A stretch of DNA of 42,486 bases from an uncultured Hippea sp. (GTDB lineage Bacteria > Campylobacterota_A > Desulfurellia > JAADFJ01): assembly GCA_913009315.1 (NCBI GenBank), contig CAJVZA010000007.1, positions 1-42,486 on the forward strand, written 5' to 3'. Below are positions 27,970 through 37,847 of this stretch, piece by piece; position 1 is the stretch's first letter, and each line of letters starts with the position of its first letter. The notes beneath the pieces were generated by a model, which searched no databases, was not told where the DNA came from, and saw nothing but the letters and a program-made list of their open reading frames with translations. Both the position numbers and the translations under genes were made by a program.

Positions 27970-30122
27970 TATACCCTCTTAAATAAAATTTCTCTTCTTC
28001 CATGAAGATCAGGTGCGCTAATGATACCATCTTTTTCCATCTGTTCAATATACCTTGCCGATTTATTATACCCTATTCTGAGCTTTCTTTGAAGGTACGA
28101 GATGGATGTTTTTTTGTCGTTCAATACTGTATCTATAGCTTTTTGATAATTATCATCATTATCGTCTGCTTGATAATTCAAAAACTCATCGCCATTCTCA
28201 TCATCAGTCTGATCATCATCAAGAATTCTCAATAACGATTCATCATAATACGGCTCACCGTTTTTTCTCAAAAATTCAGTTACTTTAGATGTTTCATATT
28301 CCGATATGTATGCTCCATGGACACGCTGAGGAACACTTGTTCCCGGGGCCAAAAACAGCATATCTCCCTTGCCGAGCAGTTTTTCCGACCCTGATGTATC
28401 AATAATAGTTCTTGAATCAATCTTTGATGCCACCTTAAAGGCAATACGTGCGGAGAAATTGGCCTTTATCAAACCGGTCAAAACATCTACCGAGGGTCGC
28501 TGCGTTGCAACGAGAAGATGTATTCCCGATGCTCTTGCCATCTGAGCAAGGCGCGCTATTGCCATTTCTACCTTTTTCACCGAAATCATCATTAAATCCG
28601 CCAACTCATCAATCACTACTACAAGAAGAGGCAGCTTTTCATCATCGGCAACAATTTTGTTATAGTTAGCTATGTTCTTTACACCCTTTTTTCCCATAAG
28701 AGCATATCGATACTCCATTTTTCTCACCATGCCGGCCAATGCCGTCTGAGCTCTGTTTGGGTCCGTTATGACAGGAATAAGCATATGAGGTATTCCATCA
28801 TAAACCGATAACTCCAGAACTTTCGGATCAATCATCAAAAATTTTACCTCATCGGGTGTTGCTTTGTAGAGTATGCTTGTTATTATTGCATTCAATCCGA
28901 CGCTTTTGCCAGATCCGGTTGAACCCGCAATAAGCAGATGAGGCATTTTCGATAGATCGGCAACAATAGGATATCCTTCGGTATCCTTACCTAAAGCCAT
29001 TGTCAGAGGTGAATTGGAATTTCTAAACTCTGATGAATCTATAACATCGGACAGATGAACTATCTCTCTTCTTTCATTGGATACCTCGATTCCTATCACA
29101 CCTTTGCCCGGAATAGGCGCAACAATCCGCACTGAAAGCGCTTCCATTGCCATTGCAAGATCGTCGGCAAGATTAATAATCTTGCTTATTTTGACAGTTG
29201 ATGCCGGCTGATATTCAAACATTGTTATCACCGGACCCGGATGTATGCTTGTCACCTTACCCTCAATACCGAAACGTTTAAGTTTATCAGTGAGAATATC
29301 TGCCTTTTGCCTTAAATCATTCTTGTCAACAATGGCATTTGCACCATTCCTGTTAAGAAAGTTACTGTCGGGGAAAAGATAGTTTTTGCTAACCTGAATA
29401 TCTTTGCATTTATCAATTTCGGCAGAGTTATCCTTTTCGGCCGGCAAAATCTGTTGATCTGTTTCTTCTGCTCTATTCGCAATCTCATATGAATCGGTAT
29501 AAGATTTTTCGGAAGCCGGAACGGTTTCTCTGATAATCGGTTTGTTTTTTTCTTCTGCAGTAGTCTCTGTCTGAGGGCGGTTGACGGATTCGGTTTCACT
29601 ATTCTCAATCTTTTTTCTTATGATAACATCTTGAACAGTTTTGGCAATCCTGAGCAGATCAGCAGTAATCCGGTTAAGTAGAGCAGAGTAACGAAACTGA
29701 TAAAAGCAAAAAACAGAAAATGCACCGGCAAATATTTTGGTGGGATAATCGCCTATTATCGATACCAGTTTTGAACTTATAAAATTTCCTATAAAACCTG
29801 ACGGGAAAAATCGATGCACAACGAGGTAGCTGTTGTCATAGTGAGACCAAAATAAAATCGGTAAAAACAATATACCGAGAATACCCCATACCAGATGAGG
29901 CTGAAATTTACTCTCTATTTTCCAGTCAACAGTTGACACAAACAGCACAAGCGGAAAAATAATCGCAGCATAACCTATGGCACCAAAACTTATAAATGCG
30001 ATCAGTTTGCCTGCAGTACCTGTTATATTCAAAGTCAGACCTATATAATCAATGAGTGCAATCTGATAAAAAAGAATAGCAAACAGTATTATAATAAATA
30101 AGGCATCTCTTACTGTCTTCAC
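27969..30122 (-). CDS. ftsK: DNA translocase FtsK/SpoIIIE
   Basis: N-terminal TM helices, acidic linker, PHLLIAGSTGSGKSVGLNAII, LMIDPKVLELSVYDGIPHML, VVVIDELADLMM, C-terminal winged-helix gamma domain (SYLQRKLRIGYNKSARYIEQMEKDGII). Confidence 0.97.
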   Translation of the reverse strand: MKTVRDALFIIILFAILFYQIALIDYIGLTLNITGTAGKLIAFISFGAIGYAAIIFPLVLFVSTVDWKIESKFQPHLVWGILGILFLPILFWSHYDNSYLVVHRFFPSGFIGNFISSKLVSIIGDYPTKIFAGAFSVFCFYQFRYSALLNRITADLLRIAKTVQDVIIRKKIENSETESVNRPQTETTAEEKNKPIIRETVPASEKSYTDSYEIANRAEETDQQILPAEKDNSAEIDKCKDIQVSKNYLFPDSNFLNRNGANAIVDKNDLRQKADILTDKLKRFGIEGKVTSIHPGPVITMFEYQPASTVKISKIINLADDLAMAMEALSVRIVAPIPGKGVIGIEVSNERREIVHLSDVIDSSEFRNSNSPLTMALGKDTEGYPIVADLSKMPHLLIAGSTGSGKSVGLNAIITSILYKATPDEVKFLMIDPKVLELSVYDGIPHMLIPVITDPNRAQTALAGMVRKMEYRYALMGKKGVKNIANYNKIVADDEKLPLLVVVIDELADLMMISVKKVEMAIARLAQMARASGIHLLVATQRPSVDVLTGLIKANFSARIAFKVASKIDSRTIIDTSGSEKLLGKGDMLFLAPGTSVPQRVHGAYISEYETSKVTEFLRKNGEPYYDESLLRILDDDQTDDENGDEFLNYQADDNDDNYQKAIDTVLNDKKTSISYLQRKLRIGYNKSARYIEQMEKDGIISAPDLHGRREILFKRV

Positions 30123-31801
30123 TTGCGGAATATAACCGTTTCGACAAAGGGGCTGAATCCTGTCTTTTTTGATATAAATTTTGAAATATCTCTGTTAACT
30201 TTCATTAAAATGGAATTATATTCGTTGTTTTCTTCAAGAAGTTTCAAATATTTATTAGTGGCCCTGGATTCTATACTATTTTTTATTTCTTTGAATGAAT
30301 CTTCCGTTAAAAATCCTATAGATCTGCTGAAGGCAGACAAAGCATCTACTCTGCTATTTGCGCGGATTGTAATAAAAACAATGCCGTTTGCGGCAAGTTT
30401 ATTTCTCTGATTAATAATGTTGATATCAACCGAAGCGGCATTTCTCTCTTTTATAAAAATCTTTCCGACTGTAATTTTTCCGGTAATTTTTGCTTCACCT
30501 TTTGCGTTAAGCGTTACCACATCTCCATTGCTTGCCATGATAATATTTTTTTCATCAATACCCATCTGTTTTGCCAGCTCAGCCAATCTCGCCCTCATTC
30601 TGTATTCCCCATGAACCGGAAATAGATTTTTAGGTTTTGTCAGACTCATTATCATTTTTAACTCATCGGATGAACCATGCCCTGAAACATGAACAAAGGC
30701 ATTCTCTTCATAAACAACATCTACACCTTTTTCATATAGCATATTGACAACAGCCGAGACCGATCTCTCATTGCCGGGTATTGCATTTGACGAAATTATT
30801 ACGGTGTCTCCATGTTTGGCTTTGATCGTTTTATGCTCATCGTTGACAATTCGCGAAAGAACGCTCATCGGCTCGCCCTGAGAGCCGGTTGTAATAATTG
30901 CAATACTATTATCATTAACCGCGTTGATTGATTTGACATCTATAAGACTTGCCTTGGGAATCTTAAGATATCCCAGCTCTTCCGCAATCTCACAGTTCTT
31001 GACCATGCTTTTCCCTGTAATGCATATTTTTCTTCCATTCTTTATTGCAACATCAACTACCTGCTGAATTCTGTTGATATTTGAAGCAAAAGTCACCACG
31101 AGAATACGTCCTGTAATTTTCGGAAAGATATTTTCAAATGCTTCTCCCACAAGCTTCTCAGAAGGGGTATGCCCCGATCTCAGAGAATTTGTAGAATCCG
31201 AAAGCAATATATCAACTCCCTCCGCCCCGTAAGCAGAGAATCGATCAAAATCCGTCTTTTCTCCAACCGGTGTCATATCGATCTTAAAATCCCCTGTTAT
31301 TATAGCCGTTCCGGCCGGAGTTTTAATTCCATAAGAAACGGCATCTATAATACTATGAGTTACTCTAATCGGTTCTACAAGAAATTTTCCTATCTTAACC
31401 TTTTCTCTGGGTTTTATTGTAATTAATTTAGGATGCGCGAGAGCCTTAAACTCCTGAAGTTTTTTTGCTATCAGACCGATGGTAAGCCCTGTTCCATAAA
31501 CCGGAACATTGATATTCTGCAATATATAAGGTATCGCTCCGGTATGATCTTCATGTCCATGGGTTACAAATATCGCTTTTATCTTTTGAGCATTTTTTTT
31601 GAGATAACTTAGATCCGGTATAACATAGTCGACTCCATGCATATTATCTCCGGGAAACATAAGTCCCGCATCAACAACAATCATTACTCCGGCATACTCC
31701 AAAACCGTGCAGTTTAATCCTATTTCCGATAAACCTCCGAGAGGAATAATATTTAAATCTCCTTTTTTAAATAGACTCAACTTTGTCTTTTTCTTTGCCA
31801 T
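30119..31801 (-). CDS. rnj: Ribonuclease J
   Basis: IPLGGLSEIGLNCTVLEY, VTHGHEDHTGAIPYIL, TGDFKIDMTPV, LSDSTNSLRSGHTPSE, VHVSGHGSSDELKMI, FPVHGEYRM. Confidence 0.96.
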   Translation of the reverse strand: MAKKKTKLSLFKKGDLNIIPLGGLSEIGLNCTVLEYAGVMIVVDAGLMFPGDNMHGVDYVIPDLSYLKKNAQKIKAIFVTHGHEDHTGAIPYILQNINVPVYGTGLTIGLIAKKLQEFKALAHPKLITIKPREKVKIGKFLVEPIRVTHSIIDAVSYGIKTPAGTAIITGDFKIDMTPVGEKTDFDRFSAYGAEGVDILLSDSTNSLRSGHTPSEKLVGEAFENIFPKITGRILVVTFASNINRIQQVVDVAIKNGRKICITGKSMVKNCEIAEELGYLKIPKASLIDVKSINAVNDNSIAIITTGSQGEPMSVLSRIVNDEHKTIKAKHGDTVIISSNAIPGNERSVSAVVNMLYEKGVDVVYEENAFVHVSGHGSSDELKMIMSLTKPKNLFPVHGEYRMRARLAELAKQMGIDEKNIIMASNGDVVTLNAKGEAKITGKITVGKIFIKERNAASVDINIINQRNKLAANGIVFITIRANSRVDALSAFSRSIGFLTEDSFKEIKNSIESRATNKYLKLLEENNEYNSILMKVNRDISKFISKKTGFSPFVETVIFRK

Positions 31802-32546
31802 ATGTACTCCATAATTTGTATAATTTTAAAAAACCGTTTTGATCAATCTGGTGTGCCCGCTTTGCAGCGAAATCACCAAGAAACCCGTCCTTTATTGAAA
31901 GGTTGTTTGCAACCATTTTTTTTGGATGTTTCCAGCATATTTTTAAGAACCTCAAATATTTCTCTTCATCTATCTCTGAATAGCAGCGCTTTCTTTTCGG
32001 ATAGATGGCTATTATCTCCGAATCGACTTTCGGTACAGGTACAAATTGATGCCTTTCTACACTCATCAATCTTTGGCAATCGGCATAGAATGCAAGCCAC
32101 CACCCTAAAAAACTTCTGCCTTTTGTATCATTCAGATACTTTTGAGCAACCTCTTTTTGAAGACATATAATCATCAGATTCACCCTGCCGCATTCTATGA
32201 ATCTTTTTATTATATGCTTTGCACTCGCATAAGGCAGATTAGCTACAACCTTAAAGCTGTCCGGAAATCTGCTCAAATCGATATTAAAAAAATCATCCAT
32301 TATCACTGCAGCGGATGTTCCTGAGAGTCTTTTTTTTAGTATTGTCTCAAGAGATCTGTCAATTTCCACCGCAATTAGCTTCGCTTTCGCAGATAGCCGC
32401 GCAGAAAGTCTGCCGTCTCCCGCTCCCACTTCTATAACCGTATCGTTTTTAGAGAGATTCGCCGCATCAGTTATGAAGTCGAGAATTTTTTCAGATGAAA
32501 GAAAATTCTGAGAGTATCTCTTTTTCGGCCTAACTGCTTCCATCAC
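31767..32546 (-). CDS. rsmA: 16S rRNA (adenine1518/1519-N6,N6)-dimethyltransferase
   Basis: RPKKRYSQNFLSSEKIL, VIEVGAGDGRLSARL, VVANLPYASAKHII, QKEVAQKYL. 3' end overlaps rnj by 35 bp. Confidence 0.92.
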   Translation of the reverse strand: MMEAVRPKKRYSQNFLSSEKILDFITDAANLSKNDTVIEVGAGDGRLSARLSAKAKLIAVEIDRSLETILKKRLSGTSAAVIMDDFFNIDLSRFPDSFKVVANLPYASAKHIIKRFIECGRVNLMIICLQKEVAQKYLNDTKGRSFLGWWLAFYADCQRLMSVERHQFVPVPKVDSEIIAIYPKRKRCYSEIDEEKYLRFLKICWKHPKKMVANNLSIKDGFLGDFAAKRAHQIDQNGFLKLYKLWSTYGKEKDKVESI

Positions 32547-33495
32547 ACATTAATTCAGCCATATTTAGGGCGGCATAAAAACTTCTATTATCACTCTTGT
32601 ATAATCCTGCTATATCGAAAGCGGTTCCATGATCAACAGATGTTCTAATAAAGGACAGCCCGAGAGTCACGTTAACTCCATCAGAGAAATGAAGCATCTT
32701 AAAAGGTATTAGCCCCTGGTCATGATACATAGCTACAAATCCATCATATTTTTTTCGTTTTTCTTCAAAAAATGCAGTATCCGAAGGAAGTACTCCATCG
32801 CAATATTTCAGCGATCTTACAATCGGCTGAATTATTAGTTTATCGCACATTCCAATCACTCCTCCGTCGCCCGCATGAGGATTTACACCAAGAACGGCGA
32901 TTTTCGGATCACTTTTTCCAAAATAGCGCCGCAGTGCGTCATGAAGCGTTTTTATAGTATAGACAAGACGTTCTTTCGTTACATTAGATACGACATCACT
33001 CAATTTAATATGGTCGGTAACAAGACTCACCTTGAGATCGGAAGATGCCATAGTCATAACAGTTCGCCTTCCTGTCAGTTTAGAAAAAAAGTCGGTATGA
33101 CCTTTGTACTCAAATCCGGCCATATTTATCGCCTGCTTGTTAATCGGAAGCGTAACAATCGCATCAGCATTTCCATTTAATACCATATCTGCCGCTCTCT
33201 GCACATATTTGAAACTCATCAGACCGCTCAATTTCGAGAGCTTACCAATCTCTACAATAAAATCACCGCCTATATCAATTAGATTAAGAGCTCCTTCCTT
33301 TACATCTGCAGCAGTACTTTTATCCTGTAATATATTATAATTAATTACAGGAAGCTTGTACAGCATTCGATATTTTTCCAACACGGATTTCGACCCAACA
33401 ACAATCTTTCCATGAAGCATAGAATCAAAGTATGCTTTCAAAATTATTTCCGGCCCTATACCTGAGGGATCCCCCATTGTAACAACGATTAACAT
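32530..33495 (-). CDS. pdxA: 4-hydroxythreonine-4-phosphate dehydrogenase
   Basis: TMGDPSGIGPEIILKA, LPINKQAINMAGFEYKGHTDFF, NPHAGDGGVIG, GPLPSDT-like GVLPSDTAFF, AMYHDQGLIPFKM, SVDHGTAFDIAG. Confidence 0.95.
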   Translation of the reverse strand: MLIVVTMGDPSGIGPEIILKAYFDSMLHGKIVVGSKSVLEKYRMLYKLPVINYNILQDKSTAADVKEGALNLIDIGGDFIVEIGKLSKLSGLMSFKYVQRAADMVLNGNADAIVTLPINKQAINMAGFEYKGHTDFFSKLTGRRTVMTMASSDLKVSLVTDHIKLSDVVSNVTKERLVYTIKTLHDALRRYFGKSDPKIAVLGVNPHAGDGGVIGMCDKLIIQPIVRSLKYCDGVLPSDTAFFEEKRKKYDGFVAMYHDQGLIPFKMLHFSDGVNVTLGLSFIRTSVDHGTAFDIAGLYKSDNRSFYAALNMAELMCDGSS

Positions 33496-33640
33496 TATCT
33501 TACGGCAGATAGTAAAAAATCTGTTTTTGCTTCTTCCGACTACTAATTTTCAGTGCAAAACCATTTCAGGCTGAAGATATGAATCTCTTTCACATCTGCA
33601 GTTGCACAAAAACTGTTTGTGAGCAAATCCAAGTTTCCTG

Positions 33641-33874
33641 CTATACCTCCTTGCATGCCTCCCTGTTATTTACCCGAGGATTCGGATCAATCACTTTAAG
33701 TTTGTAAGGCTTACTTTTAAGTCTTACCTCTATAATATCGCCTTCTTTGACTTCGTAAGAAGGCTTTTTTAGTTTATCATTCACAAAAACAACACCGTTT
33801 GTTATGAATTCTTTAGAGATGCCGCGTCTTTTCACTATTCTCGACATTTTCAAGAATTTATCAAGCCTCATCAC
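33641..33874 (-). CDS. S4-domain RNA-binding protein (RqcP/HslR-like)
   Basis: MRLDKFLKMSRIVKRRGISKEFITNGVVFVNDKLKKPSYEVKEGDIIEVRL is a typical S4 fold. Confidence 0.88.
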   Translation of the reverse strand: MMRLDKFLKMSRIVKRRGISKEFITNGVVFVNDKLKKPSYEVKEGDIIEVRLKSKPYKLKVIDPNPRVNNREACKEV

Positions 33875-34752
33875 TATTTTTCATATATGGAAACAGAAGA
33901 GTATTGTTTGAGAGTGCTCATCCATCTTGCAAAAGATTCGCTGATGTTTCGGTTTACAAGAATAGATTTGATACGTTCTCTGACATCAGCCAAAGGCAGT
34001 ACCCGTTTGTTCTTTCTGCCTGCAAGCTCTATTATAAGGAATTGTGTTTTGGTTTTGATCAACCCGTACACTTCTCCTATTTTCAGTTTTTTTATAATCT
34101 TATAAAAAGACGGATACAGACCTGAAGGATTTATCCAACCCATATCAAAATTACCGTAGTCAAGTATCGATGCAGCATCATTAAAATCTAATTTTCCACT
34201 TTGTATATTTTCAAGCCAGGTCGAAGCGTTTCGCTTTTGAGCGTTCTCATTCGATATATTATAATCAAAGGCAATCTTATAAAGATGAATCGATTCTCCG
34301 GTTTCAAATCGTTTTTTATTCTCCATATAATATTTTTTTATCTGATCATTGTTGACCAGTATGCTTCCTCTCACTACATAAGAGATAATTTCTCTTTTGA
34401 GCATCTGAAGCTTGATGAACTTTTCCATGTCCGACTGCCTGAGACCAACCCGCTCCAGACTCTTTAACCGTTTTTCTGTTATAAATTGATCTTTTAATTT
34501 ATTATATTCGTTGTTGTTTATTGTCAAATTAAGCTTTTTTGCTCTTTGGGCAACTAATTTGTCTTCTATCGCCTGATTAATAGCCTTTTTCGGGTTATCG
34601 ATACCATAAAACCGCATAGTTTTGAAAAGGTCAACAGCCGTTATTGGTTCATCATTTACAACTGCCACGGTATCATCAATAACACCGGACATTCCGACAC
34701 CGACTTGACTTACAAGAAGCAAAATAACCAATACAAAAATAGTCTTGCGCAT
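33874..34752 (-). CDS. SurA-like periplasmic chaperone / peptidyl-prolyl isomerase
   Basis: Signal peptide; VDDTVAVVNDEPITAVDLFKTM-type SurA_N; degenerate parvulin-like C-terminal part; next to mfd. Confidence 0.75.
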   Translation of the reverse strand: MRKTIFVLVILLLVSQVGVGMSGVIDDTVAVVNDEPITAVDLFKTMRFYGIDNPKKAINQAIEDKLVAQRAKKLNLTINNNEYNKLKDQFITEKRLKSLERVGLRQSDMEKFIKLQMLKREIISYVVRGSILVNNDQIKKYYMENKKRFETGESIHLYKIAFDYNISNENAQKRNASTWLENIQSGKLDFNDAASILDYGNFDMGWINPSGLYPSFYKIIKKLKIGEVYGLIKTKTQFLIIELAGRKNKRVLPLADVRERIKSILVNRNISESFARWMSTLKQYSSVSIYEK

Positions 34753-37700
34753 CTATATCGCCTTTTCGAGACAACTAATTATTTTATTTAAATCCATAAA
34801 TCTGCTAACCCCTTTAAAATATACATCATTTTCACCGGCAAATCCAGCTTTGCCTTTATAACTGTCTATTATATTGATAATTGACGAAGTAGCAACAGGA
34901 GGATTCTTCTTGAATTTCAGAATAAGGCATTTATTATGAAAATCAATCTTTTTCACCCCTATTTCAGCGGCTTTATCCCCTATTTCGGCTGCAAAAAAGA
35001 GATTTTGGAATTCATCAGGCAGTCTTCCATACCTATCGTATGCTTCACGCAGCAGTCTTTTTATCTGTTCTCTGCCGGCATCACCAATTCTCTGATACCA
35101 TACAAGCCTGTCATCCTGACTCATAAGATCATCCGGAATATAGCTTGGCAAATCCCATGAAATTTCAGCAGAAGATTCCTTTTTCGCTGCTCCTTTGATT
35201 TGCGCTACTGCATCTTTGACCATCTGATGATAAAGAGAAAAACCGAGAAAATGTGATTTTCCTTTCTGCTCTGTTCCAAGCGGATTGCCTGTTCCTCTGA
35301 TTCTGCTGTCGCTAAGTGCCAAATCAAAAGATGAACCAAAATCTTTACTAAATTCCTTTAATGCCGAAAGTCTTTTCTTTGCACTTTCGGTCAGTCTGCT
35401 TATTTTATTAACAAAAAAAACAGCTCTGGCGCCTTTGCCCGAACGCCCCACCCTGCCCCTAAGCTGATAAAGATCGGCAAGACCGAAGTTTTCCGCCTCA
35501 TCAACCACAATAGTATTGACATCCGGAATATCTAAGCCTGACTCAATAATGGACGTAGAAAGCAAAATATCATATTTCTTCATTCTAAAATCTTTCATGC
35601 GGCTTTCTATCTGACCTTTTGTAAGTCTTCCATGCACGATAGCAATTCTGGCATTCTTAACAAGCGCTGCTATTTTATCGAAAACTTCATCGATATCTTC
35701 AATGCGATTATGAACATAATAGATCTGGCCGCCTCTCTTGAGCTCCCAAAGTATGATATCCTGAACTATTCTGTCGGATTTGATGCGTATTTCCGTGTCT
35801 ATTGGTACTCTGTCTGCAGGGGGAGTATTTATTACATTAATATCCCAAATTCCGGAAAGCACCATCTGCATCGTTCTCGGAATCGGAGTGGCCGATACCG
35901 TAAGCAGATCAACTGCAGCGTGATTTTTTTTGAATTGTTCCTTAAATTTAACACCGAATCGCTGCTCCTCGTCAATTATAACAAGTGACAGATTGTGCAG
36001 TTTTCCTGAAAATTTTGCAGCTCCCTGAGTTCCTATTACAATATCGCATCCTTTTAAATCGCTGTTGTCAATTTTATCAGAGCGTTTTATGTTAATCGGA
36101 AAGCCGGAAAATCTCCCGCAAAAAACATCATAATGCTGGTCGGCCAAAATAGTTGTAGGAGATGCAATGAGAACCTGTCTGCCGGAAAATACGGCTATGG
36201 CGGCGGCTCTTAGAATTACCTCAGTTTTACCGTATCCTGTTCCTCCGGTTATAAGTCTGTCCATTGGGATATCTCTCAGCATGTCTGATTTTAGTTCCCG
36301 TATCGCTTGTTTCTGGTCGGCTGTTTCGGTATACGGGAAAGTCTGTTCAAACTCGAAAAGATATGAGTTTTCCAGGTCATAAGGCAAACGCCGGGCAATA
36401 AAACGATTTGCGTAAATCGATGCAAATTGCTTTGCCATACGCATTATTTCATCATAAGCCTTTCTTTTTCTAATCTTGAAGGCATTACTTCCGAGCAGGT
36501 CCAGTTCCTGAGGATCCAAGCCTTCGTATTTGGTTATTTTGGCTGCATCCATAATTGACACATAAAGAGACTCGTCATTTCTGTAAGCTATTTTATACAT
36601 ATGGCTTTTGCAGCCTGAATCATTGATCTGAACAATTCCCTTGAATCGTCCTATTCCGCAATCCTTATGCACAATTATATCATCGGTATTAAAAATAGAA
36701 TGTTCTCTGCCGCTATGACGGGGGCTCTGTTTTTGCTGAACTGTCTTATTTCCAAAAATCATTGCGAATGAGAGAAAACAGGTTCTTCCGATACAGAAGT
36801 TATCGGCAAGTTTTCCATTTATACATAGAATATTCGAATATTGCCCAAACAACTTTTCGGTTCTATTTTGTGCATCATTGTCATCCGACACAATTTTCAC
36901 CTGAAAGCGGTTCGACAAATTCTTTATTTTCTCAAGGATAGTGTTGAAATTTCCATTTAATACCGGCTCAGTATACTCAGAAAAAGTCGGCCCTATAAAC
37001 AGTCTAAGAGCATCGGATTCTATGGCAGCGATCTTTTTTCTTTCAACGGTAATTGTATCGGGAGACAGCAGATAAATATCAGACCTGTTATCATAGCGCC
37101 AGTTCAGATCTTTATAAAGCTCATCAAAATTAACATCGCCGACAAAAATCCGGTTAAAACCTTCAAACAAATCGGGTGTCTGAAATGAGAAGTTTTTACG
37201 GACCCACATTGACTCATCTATGTCGAAAGCCTTTTTAAATTCATTTGCCGGGCCGATACTGATCTGCTCTGTCTGCCTTGTTGAAAGCTGGGTATCGCAA
37301 GAGAAAAAGCGCATAGATTCTATCTCGTCACCGAAGAACTCTATTCTTACAGGTTCATCATATATTGGAATAAAACAATCAATGATGCCGCCTCTGATAC
37401 AGTATTGTCCGCTTTGAAAAACTTTATCAGCTGCTGCATAGCCGTAATTTGCCAACTTTTCAATAAATTTATCTACAGGATAATCCTCTCCGACAGAAAT
37501 AGAAATAAAATTATCCTTCAATTCGTACGGATTGCATATCTTGTAAAAGAGCGCCCGGGCGTCCGTAACAACAACTGCGCTGCCTTTTCTATTCATAAAC
37601 CTATATAAAAAGTTCAATCGCTCATCTAAAATTTGTCTGTCAATTCGTCTTTCCTCGTAAGGCATCAAATCAAGATCGGGGAAACAGAGCGGAGATATTT

Positions 37701-37845
37701 TATCCGTTTGTCCACCCAAAAAAAACGACACTTCATCATAAACTCTGTTTAGCTGCTCTTTTGGTACGATAATTATAGTGTCGGAGTGAATATCTTTGGT
37801 AATAAGGTGAACCGCCGCAGATAGATTAGGAACAGTTGATGTCAA
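34753..37845 (-). CDS. mfd: Transcription-repair coupling factor
   Basis: 1030 aa; YCIRGGIIDCFIP, CID region with IVHKDCGIGRFKGI, helicase motifs TGGTGYGKTEVILRAA, IIDEEQRFGVKFKEQFK, TVSATPIPRTMQM, QLRGRVGRS. Confidence 0.97.
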   Translation of the reverse strand: MTSTVPNLSAAVHLITKDIHSDTIIIVPKEQLNRVYDEVSFFLGGQTDKISPLCFPDLDLMPYEERRIDRQILDERLNFLYRFMNRKGSAVVVTDARALFYKICNPYELKDNFISISVGEDYPVDKFIEKLANYGYAAADKVFQSGQYCIRGGIIDCFIPIYDEPVRIEFFGDEIESMRFFSCDTQLSTRQTEQISIGPANEFKKAFDIDESMWVRKNFSFQTPDLFEGFNRIFVGDVNFDELYKDLNWRYDNRSDIYLLSPDTITVERKKIAAIESDALRLFIGPTFSEYTEPVLNGNFNTILEKIKNLSNRFQVKIVSDDNDAQNRTEKLFGQYSNILCINGKLADNFCIGRTCFLSFAMIFGNKTVQQKQSPRHSGREHSIFNTDDIIVHKDCGIGRFKGIVQINDSGCKSHMYKIAYRNDESLYVSIMDAAKITKYEGLDPQELDLLGSNAFKIRKRKAYDEIMRMAKQFASIYANRFIARRLPYDLENSYLFEFEQTFPYTETADQKQAIRELKSDMLRDIPMDRLITGGTGYGKTEVILRAAAIAVFSGRQVLIASPTTILADQHYDVFCGRFSGFPINIKRSDKIDNSDLKGCDIVIGTQGAAKFSGKLHNLSLVIIDEEQRFGVKFKEQFKKNHAAVDLLTVSATPIPRTMQMVLSGIWDINVINTPPADRVPIDTEIRIKSDRIVQDIILWELKRGGQIYYVHNRIEDIDEVFDKIAALVKNARIAIVHGRLTKGQIESRMKDFRMKKYDILLSTSIIESGLDIPDVNTIVVDEAENFGLADLYQLRGRVGRSGKGARAVFFVNKISRLTESAKKRLSALKEFSKDFGSSFDLALSDSRIRGTGNPLGTEQKGKSHFLGFSLYHQMVKDAVAQIKGAAKKESSAEISWDLPSYIPDDLMSQDDRLVWYQRIGDAGREQIKRLLREAYDRYGRLPDEFQNLFFAAEIGDKAAEIGVKKIDFHNKCLILKFKKNPPVATSSIINIIDSYKGKAGFAGENDVYFKGVSRFMDLNKIISCLEKAI

Positions 37846-37847
37846 AA

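Noticed and set aside
29312-29608. 98-aa minus-strand ORF within ftsK
   Set aside because: Alternative frame of the low-complexity FtsK linker; main frame is clearly FtsK.
33496-33640. Possible regulatory RNA between pdxA and the S4-domain gene
   Set aside because: No strong stem, known motif or clear promoter found by eye.
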